IMG/VR virus record: IMGVR_UViG_3300032294_002509
Span: 1 to 32,576 of that record
DNA from: a virus
DNA: 32,576 nt
Reading direction: 5' to 3' (one strand)
Both the position numbers and the translations under genes were made by a program. Below are positions 24,075-31,268 of this stretch, piece after piece; the stretch's first letter is position 1, and every line of letters begins with the position of its first letter. The notes beneath the pieces were generated by a model. It was not told the origin of the DNA, searched no databases, and saw only the letters and a program-made list of their open reading frames with translations.

Positions 24075-25082
24075 ATGAAGCTTGCATCACTAGAAGTAAT
24101 CAAGTCTATTAAGCCGCACCCAAATGCCGATTTACTTGAAATTGCTCAGGTTTTAGGCTGGCAGACTATTGTAAAAAAGGGGGAGTTCCAAGAAGGGGAT
24201 AAGATAATTTTCATTGTGATTGATACTATTCTTCCCGATGCACCTTGGTCAGAATTTCTTAAAGATAAAAAGAATCCAGACAAGCCAATTCGTCTTCGTA
24301 CCATAAAGCTGCGTGGCGAGTATTCACAAGGACTAGTTCTGCCGCTTTCCGTTCTTTATGGCAATACTTTTGCCGCATCGACTTGGCAGATCGGTGCGGA
24401 TGTTGGTGCTGAACTTGGGGTCAAGAAATATGAAAAAGAACTTCCCGCCTCACTTTCTGGCGAGATTGCAGGAACTTTTCCGGCATATATCATATCGCAA
24501 ACCGATGAAGATAATGCGCTTTCTAATCCTGATATCGTAGGGGAAGTTCTTAAGCATCCTATTACCATTACAAAGAAGTACGATGGCTCTTCGTGTACTA
24601 TTATAATTGATAGCGGAGAGATCACTCATGTATGCTCTCGCCGTCTATCCATCAAGGAATCTGCTTCCAATGCGTTCTGGCATGTTGCCCGAAAACTTAC
24701 CATACCCAAAGATTTTACTGGTGTAATTCAAGGAGAAGTTATGGGGCCCGGCATCCAAGGCAACCAACTTAAACTAATGGAGGCCACGTTATATGCCTAT
24801 CAAATACGTACCGATAACGGTTATATGACTTGGTATAATATGTCACAGTTCTGTCAACATAATCTTAATTGCAACTATGTTCCTATGGTTGCAAACTTTG
24901 CCGCAGAAGAACTTACTCTTGAGGATCTTATTATGATTGCTGACGACCAGACTCTGGATGCAGAGATTGATACCCAAGGAGTACCAGCAGAAGGTATTGT
25001 AGTTCGCCCTTCGGACTATCGTGCTTCTGGTATTGGTCGCCCACTTGGTTTTAAAATTATCAATCGTAATTTTAGAGACTAA
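24075..25082 (+). CDS. RNA ligase, Rnl5/DraRnl-like
   Basis: 335 residues. Nucleotidyltransferase motif I is KKYDGSS with the probable AMP-accepting lysine K168. Motif III-like VIQGEVMGPGIQ and the motif V-like EGIVVRPSDY and FKIINRNF follow in order. The N-terminal 110 residues (KSIKPHPNADLLEIAQVLGW, then VKKGEFQEGDKIIFI) form an OB-fold-like domain before the ligase, as in Deinococcus-type Rnl. It probably seals 5'-phosphate/3'-OH nicks in RNA. In a tRNA-rich phage, repair of cleaved tRNAs is the obvious use, but this is inference. Confidence 0.85.
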   Translation: MKLASLEVIKSIKPHPNADLLEIAQVLGWQTIVKKGEFQEGDKIIFIVIDTILPDAPWSEFLKDKKNPDKPIRLRTIKLRGEYSQGLVLPLSVLYGNTFAASTWQIGADVGAELGVKKYEKELPASLSGEIAGTFPAYIISQTDEDNALSNPDIVGEVLKHPITITKKYDGSSCTIIIDSGEITHVCSRRLSIKESASNAFWHVARKLTIPKDFTGVIQGEVMGPGIQGNQLKLMEATLYAYQIRTDNGYMTWYNMSQFCQHNLNCNYVPMVANFAAEELTLEDLIMIADDQTLDAEIDTQGVPAEGIVVRPSDYRASGIGRPLGFKIINRNFRD

Positions 25083-25091
25083 ATATATTTA

Positions 25092-25790
25092 ATGAACATA
25101 AAATACCAACTCAAAGAAATATACAAAAGAGTATTTCTTGTTACTATTAAGGACAGCTATGATCTTGCCATGTCATTTTGCAGGATTCAGGAATATTACG
25201 AATCACCATTTAAGCAGGTTAGAGGGAAAGTTTTCACCATGAATGAGTTGCAAAGATTATATTCAAAACGTTTTGGTGATGGAGTTTTTACGTACCCTCA
25301 AGACTGGAAAGGCTTCAATATACCCGGACATGTTGTTGACGAATTTATGTCTCTAAACTTTACTGACTGGAATAATGATTACGATAAGGTAATGGAAGAT
25401 ATTCATTCAGAAATTAAGCGTGGTAGTAAAAAAGCCAGTCAACCCTATTATGTAATAGGCTGTGAGCCACGAGACACCGAGACAATAAAACATGAACTAT
25501 GTCATGCGGTTTATTATCTTGATCAGGAATATAGAGCGAAGGTAAACGAGCTAATTAATTCGCTTCATAGGAATCTATTTGCATCTTTTCGTGAACACTT
25601 ATTGAATATCGGTTATTCAAAAAATGTTATTATAGATGAAATTAATGCATATATTTGTGTCGATTCACACCAATTAACTGATTCGGCACGTAAAATGAAT
25701 AAAAAAGAAAAGAAAAATTTTACCGAAACGCAATTAAAGCTGCAATCAATCTTTAATGATGCACTTTTGAATCGTAAAAATAAAAAATAA
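25092..25790 (+). CDS. putative zinc metallopeptidase-like protein
   Basis: 232 residues. A clear HExxH helix is present at about residues 137-141 (TIKHELCHAVYYLDQEYR), and a possible third ligand is in NVIIDEINAYIC about 45 residues later (gluzincin-like arrangement). No signal peptide, so cytoplasmic. The rest is not recognised; the N-terminus YKRVFLVTIKDSYDLAMSFC suggests a substrate domain. Operon with the RNA ligase (9-base gap) and the small membrane gene downstream. Confidence 0.6.
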   Translation: MNIKYQLKEIYKRVFLVTIKDSYDLAMSFCRIQEYYESPFKQVRGKVFTMNELQRLYSKRFGDGVFTYPQDWKGFNIPGHVVDEFMSLNFTDWNNDYDKVMEDIHSEIKRGSKKASQPYYVIGCEPRDTETIKHELCHAVYYLDQEYRAKVNELINSLHRNLFASFREHLLNIGYSKNVIIDEINAYICVDSHQLTDSARKMNKKEKKNFTETQLKLQSIFNDALLNRKNKK

Positions 25791-25794
25791 ATAT

Positions 25795-25977
25795 ATGACA
25801 AGACATATTCTACCTATTATATTAATATGCTTTTTAATAGCTTTTACCGTTGAGTTTTTGGAGGTATACAGCCACGCACCTAAACAATCTTTTCCAGAAT
25901 TTAGATATACTATGCAATTAAGCAATAACACTTACCCAAAAACAAAGTATGAACTCATTAAAAATAAACCTTTGTAA
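25795..25977 (+). CDS. small single-pass membrane protein
   Basis: 60 residues with a hydrophobic N-terminal segment (HILPIILICFLIAFTVEFLE) predicted to anchor it, then a polar tail. Starts 4 bases after the previous stop. Its last 29 bases overlap the next gene in another frame. No motif. Confidence 0.5.
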   Translation: MTRHILPIILICFLIAFTVEFLEVYSHAPKQSFPEFRYTMQLSNNTYPKTKYELIKNKPL

Positions 25978-26215
25978 ACTATTAGCTTTTCTAATAATAT
26001 TATCTTCAGCCATTAGCCAAACTAATAACATAACATATAAAGATATTACCGATAAAGAATTGACAATTACCCAGTTAGAGGATTTATATTATCTAAATAT
26101 ATTAAATAATAAAAAAATAAATGCACGATTAACAGGACAAAATTTATTTGATAATAACAACTTTAATAATATCGACAGAGTAAGAACGTATACAACTATA
26201 AAGATAAGTTTTTAG
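25949..26215 (+). CDS. small secreted or anchored protein
   Basis: 88 residues. The N-terminal hydrophobic segment (LCKLLAFLIILSSAISQ) looks like a signal peptide with cleavage near SAIS-Q and no lipobox cysteine in the usual place. The mature part is polar and Asn-rich. It overlaps the preceding membrane-protein gene by 29 bases, a nested arrangement like that of some lysis pairs, though the features of Rz/Rz1 are not complete. Confidence 0.5.
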   Translation: MNSLKINLCKLLAFLIILSSAISQTNNITYKDITDKELTITQLEDLYYLNILNNKKINARLTGQNLFDNNNFNNIDRVRTYTTIKISF

Positions 26216-26246
26216 TTACTGTCTTTACCTATTTATTTGTGTAAAA

Positions 26247-26468
26247 ATGCGTATGAGCGCACCACAAGTAGACCGCAATATTGAGAAATGGACGGCATTC
26301 TGCAAGAATGATGGCGATGCAGAAGAATTACTACAAAAAAGAGTTTTAATTATCTCACAAAAAAAACTTATTGTTAGCGCAAAAAAACAATTTGTCGAAT
26401 CAAGAAACAAACCTCAGGGACTGCTTATTTATAAATTTACAATAGTTACCTCCCCAAAAAAAGATTGA
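26247..26468 (+). CDS. small hypothetical protein
   Basis: 73 residues, beginning MRMSAPQVDRNIEKWTAFCK; a second ATG two codons later is possible. Basic, mostly helical then strand-rich at the end. No motif. Its 3' end overlaps the -35 box of the tRNA-Val promoter. Confidence 0.5.
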   Translation: MRMSAPQVDRNIEKWTAFCKNDGDAEELLQKRVLIISQKKLIVSAKKQFVESRNKPQGLLIYKFTIVTSPKKD

Positions 26469-26493
26469 CTTTTGATAAAATATATATTAGAAT
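26465..26493 (+). promoter_or_regulatory. sigma70-type promoter for tRNA-Val
   Basis: TTGACT (26465-26470), 17-base spacer, TAGAAT (26488-26493); the tRNA 5' end is at 26503, about 3 bases after the expected start point. Confidence 0.6.
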
Positions 26494-26502
26494 ACTAATA
26501 TT

Positions 26503-26577
26503 GCACGATTAGCTCAGTGGTAGAGCAGATCCTTTACACGGATAAGGTCGGGGGTTCGAACCCCTCATCGTGTACCA
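26503..26577 (+). tRNA. tRNA-Val(UAC)
   Basis: Acceptor GCACGAT pairs with ATCGTGT (7 bp, one G-U), A73 and CCA encoded. D loop has G-G. Anticodon stem GATCC/GGATA (first pair G-A), loop TTTACAC, anticodon TAC. T loop TTCGAAC canonical. Confidence 0.92.
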
Positions 26578-26585
26578 TTAAATGG

Positions 26586-26614
26586 TTGACGATAAACTAA
26601 AATCGTAGTAACCT
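26586..26614 (+). promoter_or_regulatory. sigma70-type promoter, leaderless geometry
   Basis: TTGACG (26586-26591), 17-base spacer, TAACCT (26609-26614), 6 adenines, ATG at 26621. Confidence 0.5.
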
Positions 26615-26620
26615 AAAAAA

Positions 26621-27274
26621 ATGAGGGACTTTTTTTATAAGCCAGTAAAAATATCTTCAACAGATCATAATGTGCTATTTTGGGGCTGTCTGCATTATGG
26701 TCACGACCCTAAGTGGGACGTTCCTATCTGGAAAACAAGGGGCTATAATAGTTCTATTGAACACGATAATGGTATTATTAATAACTGGAATAATAAAGCA
26801 AATAAAAATACTGTAGGATTTCTGCTTGGTGACAACATATTCGGACATAATGCTGATGAGAGGCTTAAGAATCTTTTTTCAAGACTTGAATTCGATACCC
26901 TATACATTCTACCCGGCAACCATCAAGCCGGATACAAGCAGCTATTTGAGTCATGTGATGGATCAATGCAAATTGGTGATAAGAAAATATTCTTTGTTCC
27001 AAACTATCTAGAGATATTTGTAAATGGTCAGGCTATTGTTCTCAGCCATTACCCCATACTTTCTTGGAACGGCGCGGGAAAAGGTGCGTATCATATTTTT
27101 GCTCATGTTCATGGAAACCTAAATAGGTCGGAGCTTGGTCGTATGTACCTTGCTACTGGTCTAAATTATGAGGTTTCTGTAGAGAATTGCCCATCACCAA
27201 TTACCTTTGGCGAACTACGCGCCGAGATGAGAAAAAGGCAAAAAAGCTGTCCAGATCATCATAATGAAGCTTGA
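26621..27274 (+). CDS. divergent metallophosphoesterase
   Basis: 217 residues. It has the phage phosphoesterase layout seen in the next gene, but metal-site residues are changed: motif I reads GCLHYGHD (Cys in place of the first Asp), motif III reads GNHQ instead of GNHD. GDNIFG, SHYP and HVHGN are kept. It may have altered metal use or be inactive and regulatory. Predicted leaderless. The canonical paralogue follows 31 bases downstream. Confidence 0.75.
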   Translation: MRDFFYKPVKISSTDHNVLFWGCLHYGHDPKWDVPIWKTRGYNSSIEHDNGIINNWNNKANKNTVGFLLGDNIFGHNADERLKNLFSRLEFDTLYILPGNHQAGYKQLFESCDGSMQIGDKKIFFVPNYLEIFVNGQAIVLSHYPILSWNGAGKGAYHIFAHVHGNLNRSELGRMYLATGLNYEVSVENCPSPITFGELRAEMRKRQKSCPDHHNEA

Positions 27275-27299
27275 CGCTGCTCTTAAATTATATTAATAT
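27271..27299 (+). promoter_or_regulatory. sigma70-type promoter, leaderless geometry
   Basis: TTGACG (27271-27276, overlapping the previous stop), 17-base spacer, TAATAT (27294-27299), 6 bases, ATG at 27306. Confidence 0.6.
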
Positions 27300-27305
27300 T
27301 GGAAC

Positions 27306-27914
27306 ATGAAAAGAACGTTCCTGATTTCCGATCTCCATTTTGGAGACGCAGATATGGTTAATGTTCTTGATGGAAATACCGAGGCAATGCGCCCATTCCG
27401 TTCTATTGAGGAACATGATGCATTTCTAATTCAACAATGGAATTCCGTTGTTACTCATCCTAGTGATAAAGTTTATGTTCTTGGGGACGTAGCACAGAAA
27501 CCAAAAGACCTTGAAAACTTTGCTAAACTTAATGGTAAGAAAATTCTTATTAAGGGCAACCATGATATTTACGACATGAAATATTATGCAAAATATTTTA
27601 AGGATATTCGCGCAACTCACAGGCTTACGCATGATAAATGCAATGGCATATTACTTAGCCATTTTCCAATTCACCCAATGTCACTCAGTGAGAGGGCGCA
27701 TAAACTCAATGTTCATGGACACATTCATGACAGAGTGGTAACAAAAAAAGAACCAGATGTTATTTCGGATAGGAATATCACATTTAAAGAATCTATCGAC
27801 CGAAGATACTATTGCGTATCCGCCGAAAGAATTGCATATACGCCAATCGACCTAGAAATTCTTATGGATATTCTCTACGGAGATGGCCAAATAGGAGAAA
27901 CCATACAGGCATGA
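27306..27914 (+). CDS. metallophosphoesterase, phage type
   Basis: 202 residues. Complete motif set: ISDLHFGD at the start, GDVAQ, GNHDIYD, LLSHFP, HVHGHIHD. This is the compact phage/bacterial phosphoesterase form related to YfcE-type enzymes. Substrate unknown; nucleic-acid ends or 2',3'-cyclic phosphates would fit with the RNA ligase nearby, but this is a guess. The stop overlaps the start of the next gene (ATGA). Confidence 0.85.
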   Translation: MKRTFLISDLHFGDADMVNVLDGNTEAMRPFRSIEEHDAFLIQQWNSVVTHPSDKVYVLGDVAQKPKDLENFAKLNGKKILIKGNHDIYDMKYYAKYFKDIRATHRLTHDKCNGILLSHFPIHPMSLSERAHKLNVHGHIHDRVVTKKEPDVISDRNITFKESIDRRYYCVSAERIAYTPIDLEILMDILYGDGQIGETIQA

Positions 27915-28117
27915 AAACTAAAGAAATAAAAATTAATTACGATCATATTCGTTTTGCCGAACAGTTCTTGATTGACTTTAAGAACGCAAAAAAAGCGATT
28001 AAAGAGTTTGATAATAACAATATGAATTATTATGAAACCCCTGATTGGCTTCGGGATCGTCGCAATAGCGCGCTTCAAGCTTTGGGGCGTTGGCTCGTAA
28101 AAAATGATCTAGATTAA
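27911..28117 (+). CDS. small hypothetical protein
   Basis: 68 residues from the ATG at 27911, which overlaps the preceding stop by 4 bases (ATGA); an in-frame upstream start inside the phosphoesterase gene is unlikely. Begins MKTKEIKINYDHIRFAEQFL, charged and helical. No motif. Confidence 0.55.
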   Translation: MKTKEIKINYDHIRFAEQFLIDFKNAKKAIKEFDNNNMNYYETPDWLRDRRNSALQALGRWLVKNDLD

Positions 28118-28118
28118 T

Positions 28119-28259
28119 ATGAGAGCAAAAAAAGTTCAGACGCTTTTAGACAAAGGTTATATCATTATTGAAGTCACTGAAGACACGACTGTATTAAGAA
28201 ATAAAAATGGAATTATCGCAAAAGTTGACAGCTTTGGCAAAGTCCTGTGGTATTTATAA
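28119..28259 (+). CDS. small hypothetical protein
   Basis: 46 residues, beginning MRAKKVQTLLDKGYIIIEVT, starting 1 base after the previous stop. The predicted small beta-rich fold (GIIAKVDSFGKVLWYL at the end) looks protein-like. The close spacing supports it as a real gene in the same operon. Confidence 0.5.
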   Translation: MRAKKVQTLLDKGYIIIEVTEDTTVLRNKNGIIAKVDSFGKVLWYL

Positions 28260-28289
28260 TACGTACGAAAATTAATAAATCATAATTTT

Positions 28290-28568
28290 ATGGCAATAAG
28301 ACAACACATATCAATGCTAATCCTATCAATTAAATCTTTAGGCCTTGTTACGGGGCTTAGGTACTTTAATTGTTATTTACAAGCACTAAAAGATCCTACT
28401 TTTATTTTATCGTGGGCAGATGCTTGCGAAAAACACGCTAGAAAATTAGAATTTTTTGATGCCGATGATCCGATAGCCGAGGCCGCGCGCGATTGGGCGA
28501 GAGTTCTAAGAGAATGTAATGCAAAAATTGAGCATTATAATCCCAACGAAGATTCTAGCTTGCAATAA
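28290..28568 (+). CDS. small hypothetical protein
   Basis: 92 residues, beginning MAIRQHISMLILSIKSLGLV. Helical, amphipathic, with a tail AARDWARVLRECNAKIE. No motif; not clearly membrane-spanning. Its last codons contain the -35 of the next promoter. Confidence 0.5.
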   Translation: MAIRQHISMLILSIKSLGLVTGLRYFNCYLQALKDPTFILSWADACEKHARKLEFFDADDPIAEAARDWARVLRECNAKIEHYNPNEDSSLQ

Positions 28569-28588
28569 TGCACAACAAGTAGTAACAT
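28560..28588 (+). promoter_or_regulatory. sigma70-type promoter, leaderless geometry
   Basis: TTGCAA (28560-28565), 17-base spacer, TAACAT (28583-28588), 6 bases, ATG at 28595. Confidence 0.5.
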
Positions 28589-28594
28589 AAAATA

Positions 28595-29020
28595 ATGCAC
28601 AAGAAATGTATTAGCGTAGATTTCGACGAAACTCTAGCGAAAACAGATACTTGCTGGAACGGATGGATACATATGGGCGCTGGATCTATCTCCCCAATCC
28701 CAGAGGTGATTGATTTTGTGCGCGAAAAACATAGTGAGGGGTATGAAATTCATATTGTAACCTTTCGTCCAGAGGAACATCGTCAAGAAGTTGTAGATTT
28801 TGTCAAGCTGTATGACTTACCAATCAAAGAAATTCATTGTACGGCGGGAAAAGACAAGACTCCAACACTTTTAAATATAAAATCTGAATTGCATGTGGAC
28901 GATTTCGTTGAGACACTCGTACTGGCAGAGCAAAAAGGAATTAAGTGCCTACTCGTAGATGCTGGTCAACATGAAAATAATTCTACCGCAATGTTGTTTG
29001 ATCGTATCAAAATCAAATAA
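28595..29020 (+). CDS. HAD-family phosphatase
   Basis: 141 residues. Motif I is SVDFDETLA with D9 and D11 (nucleophile and acid/base). Motif II-like IVTFRPE, the basic motif KDKTP and the acidic motif LHVDDFVETL follow in HAD order. Size and lack of a cap fit small phage HAD phosphatases acting on nucleotides or phosphorylated metabolites. Predicted leaderless. Confidence 0.82.
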   Translation: MHKKCISVDFDETLAKTDTCWNGWIHMGAGSISPIPEVIDFVREKHSEGYEIHIVTFRPEEHRQEVVDFVKLYDLPIKEIHCTAGKDKTPTLLNIKSELHVDDFVETLVLAEQKGIKCLLVDAGQHENNSTAMLFDRIKIK

Positions 29021-29109
29021 TTAATTTTATATATATTAAATATCTATTTATCATAATAAATACATTTATATTACGTATGGGCAAAGCAAATAAAAATATT
29101 TGGCATTAA

Positions 29110-29138
29110 TTGTAAAATTAGATGACTGCTTATATAAC
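29110..29138 (+). promoter_or_regulatory. sigma70-type promoter for tRNA-Ala
   Basis: TTGTAA (29110-29115), 17-base spacer, TATAAC (29133-29138), 20 bases before the tRNA. The rest of the 138-base gap before the tRNA holds nothing else I can identify. Confidence 0.45.
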
Positions 29139-29158
29139 AAGGTGTAATCAATATATTC

Positions 29159-29231
<73 letters not shown>

Positions 29232-29242
29232 CTTTTTTTAAC

Positions 29243-29722
29243 ATGATTGAGATTAGTAACATACCTCAACATGTGATTTCTGACGCGATTCGGCGCAGCG
29301 AACAACTTGGTAGTTTGCGTAATAGCATTACCGAAGGCAAGGGAAATGTCGCGGGTTATATAGGTCAATCACTAGTTGCAATGCATTTAAACGCACAAGA
29401 TATAGATGATTATCAATTTGATGTTATTAAGGATGGAGTAAAATTCGAAGTGAAAACAAAGCGTTGCACCAGCAAGCCAAGACCAGAATACGATTGTTCG
29501 ATTTCTGAATTCAATACCAAACAGCAATGTGATTATTATGTTTTTGTTCGTGTAATGGAAGACCTTTCCAAAGCATGGATTCTAGGCAAAAAGAAACGCG
29601 AAGATTATTTTAGTCAATCACGTTTCTGCAAAAAAGGAGAAAAAGATTCAAAATCGCATTTGGGCTGGACATTTAAATCAGATTGTTATAACCTAGCTAT
29701 ATCTCAACTAGATCCGATATAA
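29243..29722 (+). CDS. PD-(D/E)XK-like nuclease-type protein
   Basis: 159 residues from the ATG at 29243; an earlier in-frame start would lie inside tRNA-Ala and is rejected. The core GQSLVAMHLNAQDIDDYQFD, then VIKDGVKFEVKTKR, gives D-x(n)-E-V-K, the PD-(D/E)XK nuclease signature, and GNVAGYIGQ supplies the usual upstream glutamine-containing helix. Later QCDYYVFVRV and SKAWILGKKKREDYF fit the strand pattern of such phage proteins. Catalysis is not certain. Likely co-transcribed with tRNA-Ala. Confidence 0.6.
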   Translation: MIEISNIPQHVISDAIRRSEQLGSLRNSITEGKGNVAGYIGQSLVAMHLNAQDIDDYQFDVIKDGVKFEVKTKRCTSKPRPEYDCSISEFNTKQQCDYYVFVRVMEDLSKAWILGKKKREDYFSQSRFCKKGEKDSKSHLGWTFKSDCYNLAISQLDPI

Positions 29723-29732
29723 TAATTAATTT

Positions 29733-29981
29733 ATGAGTAACAATAATCAATCAACCGGAGCAGGAAAGGGCGATAGTCCACGCCCCGTAAACAAGCGACA
29801 ATGGGACGAAAATTACGATTCAATTAATTGGGGCAAGAAGAAGTTACAATGCGATGATTGCCTAGAAGAAAAGGAAGATGTTGAAGATACTTTCTGCCCA
29901 TTCAGTGAAGAAATCCATAATGAGAAAATTCCAGTAAAGCTTTGTAAAATGTGTTACCTAAACAGGTGTGAAGAAATATGA
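29733..29981 (+). CDS. small zinc-ribbon phage protein (GKGDSPRP type)
   Basis: 82 residues. The N-terminus GAGKGDSPRPVNKRQWDENYD is a recurring motif of small phage proteins of unknown role. A zinc-ribbon-like Cys set follows: CDDC near the centre and CKMCYLNRC near the end. The stop overlaps the next start by 4 bases. Confidence 0.65.
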   Translation: MSNNNQSTGAGKGDSPRPVNKRQWDENYDSINWGKKKLQCDDCLEEKEDVEDTFCPFSEEIHNEKIPVKLCKMCYLNRCEEI

Positions 29982-30172
29982 GGTTTATATATAAATTTTT
30001 AACTCTCGCTTTTTACTGTCTCGGAGACTTGTGCTGGAAAATTTGCGGACATTCTTGGAGAAGTGAACACGTAAGCTACCTGTTTTTTTGTGCGTATCAA
30101 AAATGCATGAACCTTTCGGTCGCTTGTGACGATAAGGCTGGCCCGTATTGGCTATGGAAAAAAGTTCCTTAA
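29978..30172 (+). CDS. small Cys-rich hypothetical protein
   Basis: 64 residues, beginning MRFIYKFLTLAFYCLGDLCW. Six cysteines and many aromatics; the N-terminal segment is hydrophobic enough for a membrane association. It starts within an ATGA overlap with the zinc-ribbon gene. Function unknown. Confidence 0.5.
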   Translation: MRFIYKFLTLAFYCLGDLCWKICGHSWRSEHVSYLFFCAYQKCMNLSVACDDKAGPYWLWKKVP

Positions 30173-30178
30173 AAAAGT

Positions 30179-30207
30179 TTGACAGCGGCGCAAAACTTTT
30201 ATATTAT
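30179..30207 (+). promoter_or_regulatory. sigma70-type promoter for tmRNA
   Basis: Perfect TTGACA (30179-30184), 17-base spacer, TATTAT (30202-30207). The tmRNA mature 5' end is about 80 bases past the expected start point, so a precursor leader must be removed. Confidence 0.65.
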
Positions 30208-30294
30208 AAGTGAGTAGGTAAATTACCATGTGTAATAAACTTATACTAGAGCACAGTCTCTTTTTATGATCTTTGATAGAAAAATCTAATTTTC

Positions 30295-30738
30295 GGGGGC
30301 GTTTTAGATTCGACTTAACCGTTGAAATTTAAATATGCATGCAGTGGTTAATCGTTCGGCCACTATAAAAGACGATTAAAAAACTAAACGCAGAGGACAA
30401 TACCGACGCAATCCTAGCAGAAGCAGAATACATCTTCAACAACGCTGACCAGTTCATCGTTGATGAGGTTGAGTTACTAGCTGCCTAAGGAACCAGAAGA
30501 GGATCCTATTAAATCTTTTGGAATCGCAATAGGTTGAGCCAATCATGTGTCGCTCGTTAAACTCTCATGAGGGTGTCTGTAGACTCTTCACTATAGAAGG
30601 TAGGACTCTAAACATGGACAGGTTAATAACACCTTGTTACCTTTAGTCAACCAAAGTACGAAGTTATTTAAGCATGTGAATGAATATTTAGATACCAATA
30701 TTAAGGACACGAGGGGCAGTTCCTCGTCGCCTCCACCA
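30295..30738 (+). ncRNA. ssrA: transfer-messenger RNA (tmRNA)
   Basis: One-piece tmRNA of 444 bases. The 5' GGGGGCG (30295-30301) pairs with CGCCTCC (30728-30734) with the alanine identity wobble G3-U70, then ACCA is encoded. The 5' tRNA-like part has the hallmark GATTCGAC (30307-30314), and TAAGCATGT (30669-30677) is the conserved element before the 3' half. A plausible tag frame starts at GCA 30390 and stops at TAA 30486-30488: 32 residues beginning AEDNTDAILA and ending VELLAA, a normal degradation ending but a long tag. The T loop is GGCAGTT, not TTCRANY, and the D-loop element reads TAGATTCGAC where Escherichia coli has TGG. It rescues stalled ribosomes. Confidence 0.92.
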
Positions 30739-30815
30739 AGTTGTCGCGTAATAACGACTGAAGAGCAAATGGAGTAAAGGCTAAATAGATAAAAATAAAT
30801 CTCCAACAATTTTAT

Positions 30816-30894
30816 GCCAGTGTGGCTCAGCGGCGACAGCGCCACTTTTGTAAAGTGGAATACAACATCGGGGGTTCGAGTCCCTCCACTGGCT
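30816..30894 (+). tRNA. tRNA-Thr(UGU), 11-base variable loop
   Basis: Acceptor GCCAGTG/CACTGGC, T73. Short D stem GCT/AGC with G-G in its loop. Anticodon arm CCACT/AGTGG, loop TTTGTAA, anticodon TGT (30849-30851). T arm GGGGG/CCCTC with loop TTCGAGT. The variable loop AATACAACATC is 11 bases, longer than the 4-5 expected for class I. CCA is only partly present. Confidence 0.85.
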
Positions 30895-30904
30895 CATTTT
30901 CTAT

Positions 30905-30981
30905 TCCTCTGTGGGCCAATGGTAAGCCAGCGCTCTGTTAAAGCGTTCATCATGCTAGTTCGAATCTAGCCAGAGGAGCCA
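30905..30981 (+). tRNA. tRNA-Asn(GUU)
   Basis: Acceptor TCCTCTG/CAGAGGA, G73 and CCA encoded. D loop AATGGTAA, anticodon loop CTGTTAA (GTT), T loop TTCGAAT canonical. Confidence 0.93.
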
Positions 30982-30988
30982 TTTTATA

Positions 30989-31017
30989 TTGACTTGATCT
31001 TTAAAAAAGTGTAATTA
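30989..31017 (+). promoter_or_regulatory. weak promoter candidate
   Basis: TTGACT (30989-30994), 17-base spacer, TAATTA (31012-31017). The -10 is poor; it could serve the small frame at 31035 and the tRNAs beyond. Confidence 0.3.
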
Positions 31018-31034
31018 TTAATAGGATCGACTCT

Positions 31035-31109
31035 ATGAAATGTTTAACTTGTAAAAAAACAATAAAACAAGAATGGCGAAAGGACGCACACACTATAAAA
31101 ACTATTTAA
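31035..31109 (+). CDS. possible 24-residue peptide with CxxC
   Basis: ATG at 31035 opens a frame of 24 residues beginning MKCLTCKKTIKQEW, ending TAA. The start KCLTCKKTI looks like half a zinc ribbon; it may be a decayed gene fragment within the RNA island. Confidence 0.25.
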   Translation: MKCLTCKKTIKQEWRKDAHTIKTI

Positions 31110-31167
31110 TTCCGTTCCAGAGTTAAAAAAAATTTATAATAGTATTCTACTTAATAGATAATTTTAT

Positions 31168-31262
31168 ATGTCGGTGGCAGACAAGAAATGCAACGGTCTC
31201 CAAAGCCGTACACGAGAAGGGATTCTCTTTTAATGTGGGAGCGTTACCCACCCGACATGCCA
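31168..31262 (+). tRNA. tRNA-Trp(CCA), long variable arm, noncanonical elbow
   Basis: Acceptor ATGTCGG pairs with CCGACAT (7 bp), G73 and CCA encoded; A1-U72 and G73 are tryptophan identity elements. D stem GCA/TGC with loop GACAAGAAA (no G-G; A18-G19 at 31184-31185). Anticodon arm ACGGT/GCCGT, loop CTCCAAA, anticodon CCA (31200-31202). A 25-base variable region (31210-31234) contains hairpin GAGAA-GGGA-TTCTC. T arm GTGGG/CCCAC with loop AGCGTTA in place of TTCGAAT. Every stem is intact, so it is not a decayed gene. Confidence 0.8.
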
Positions 31263-31268
31263 ATTCAA

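Noticed and set aside
30591-30845. 84-residue reading frame on the minus strand
   Set aside because: It lies antisense to the tmRNA 3' half and tRNA-Thr; no coding character.
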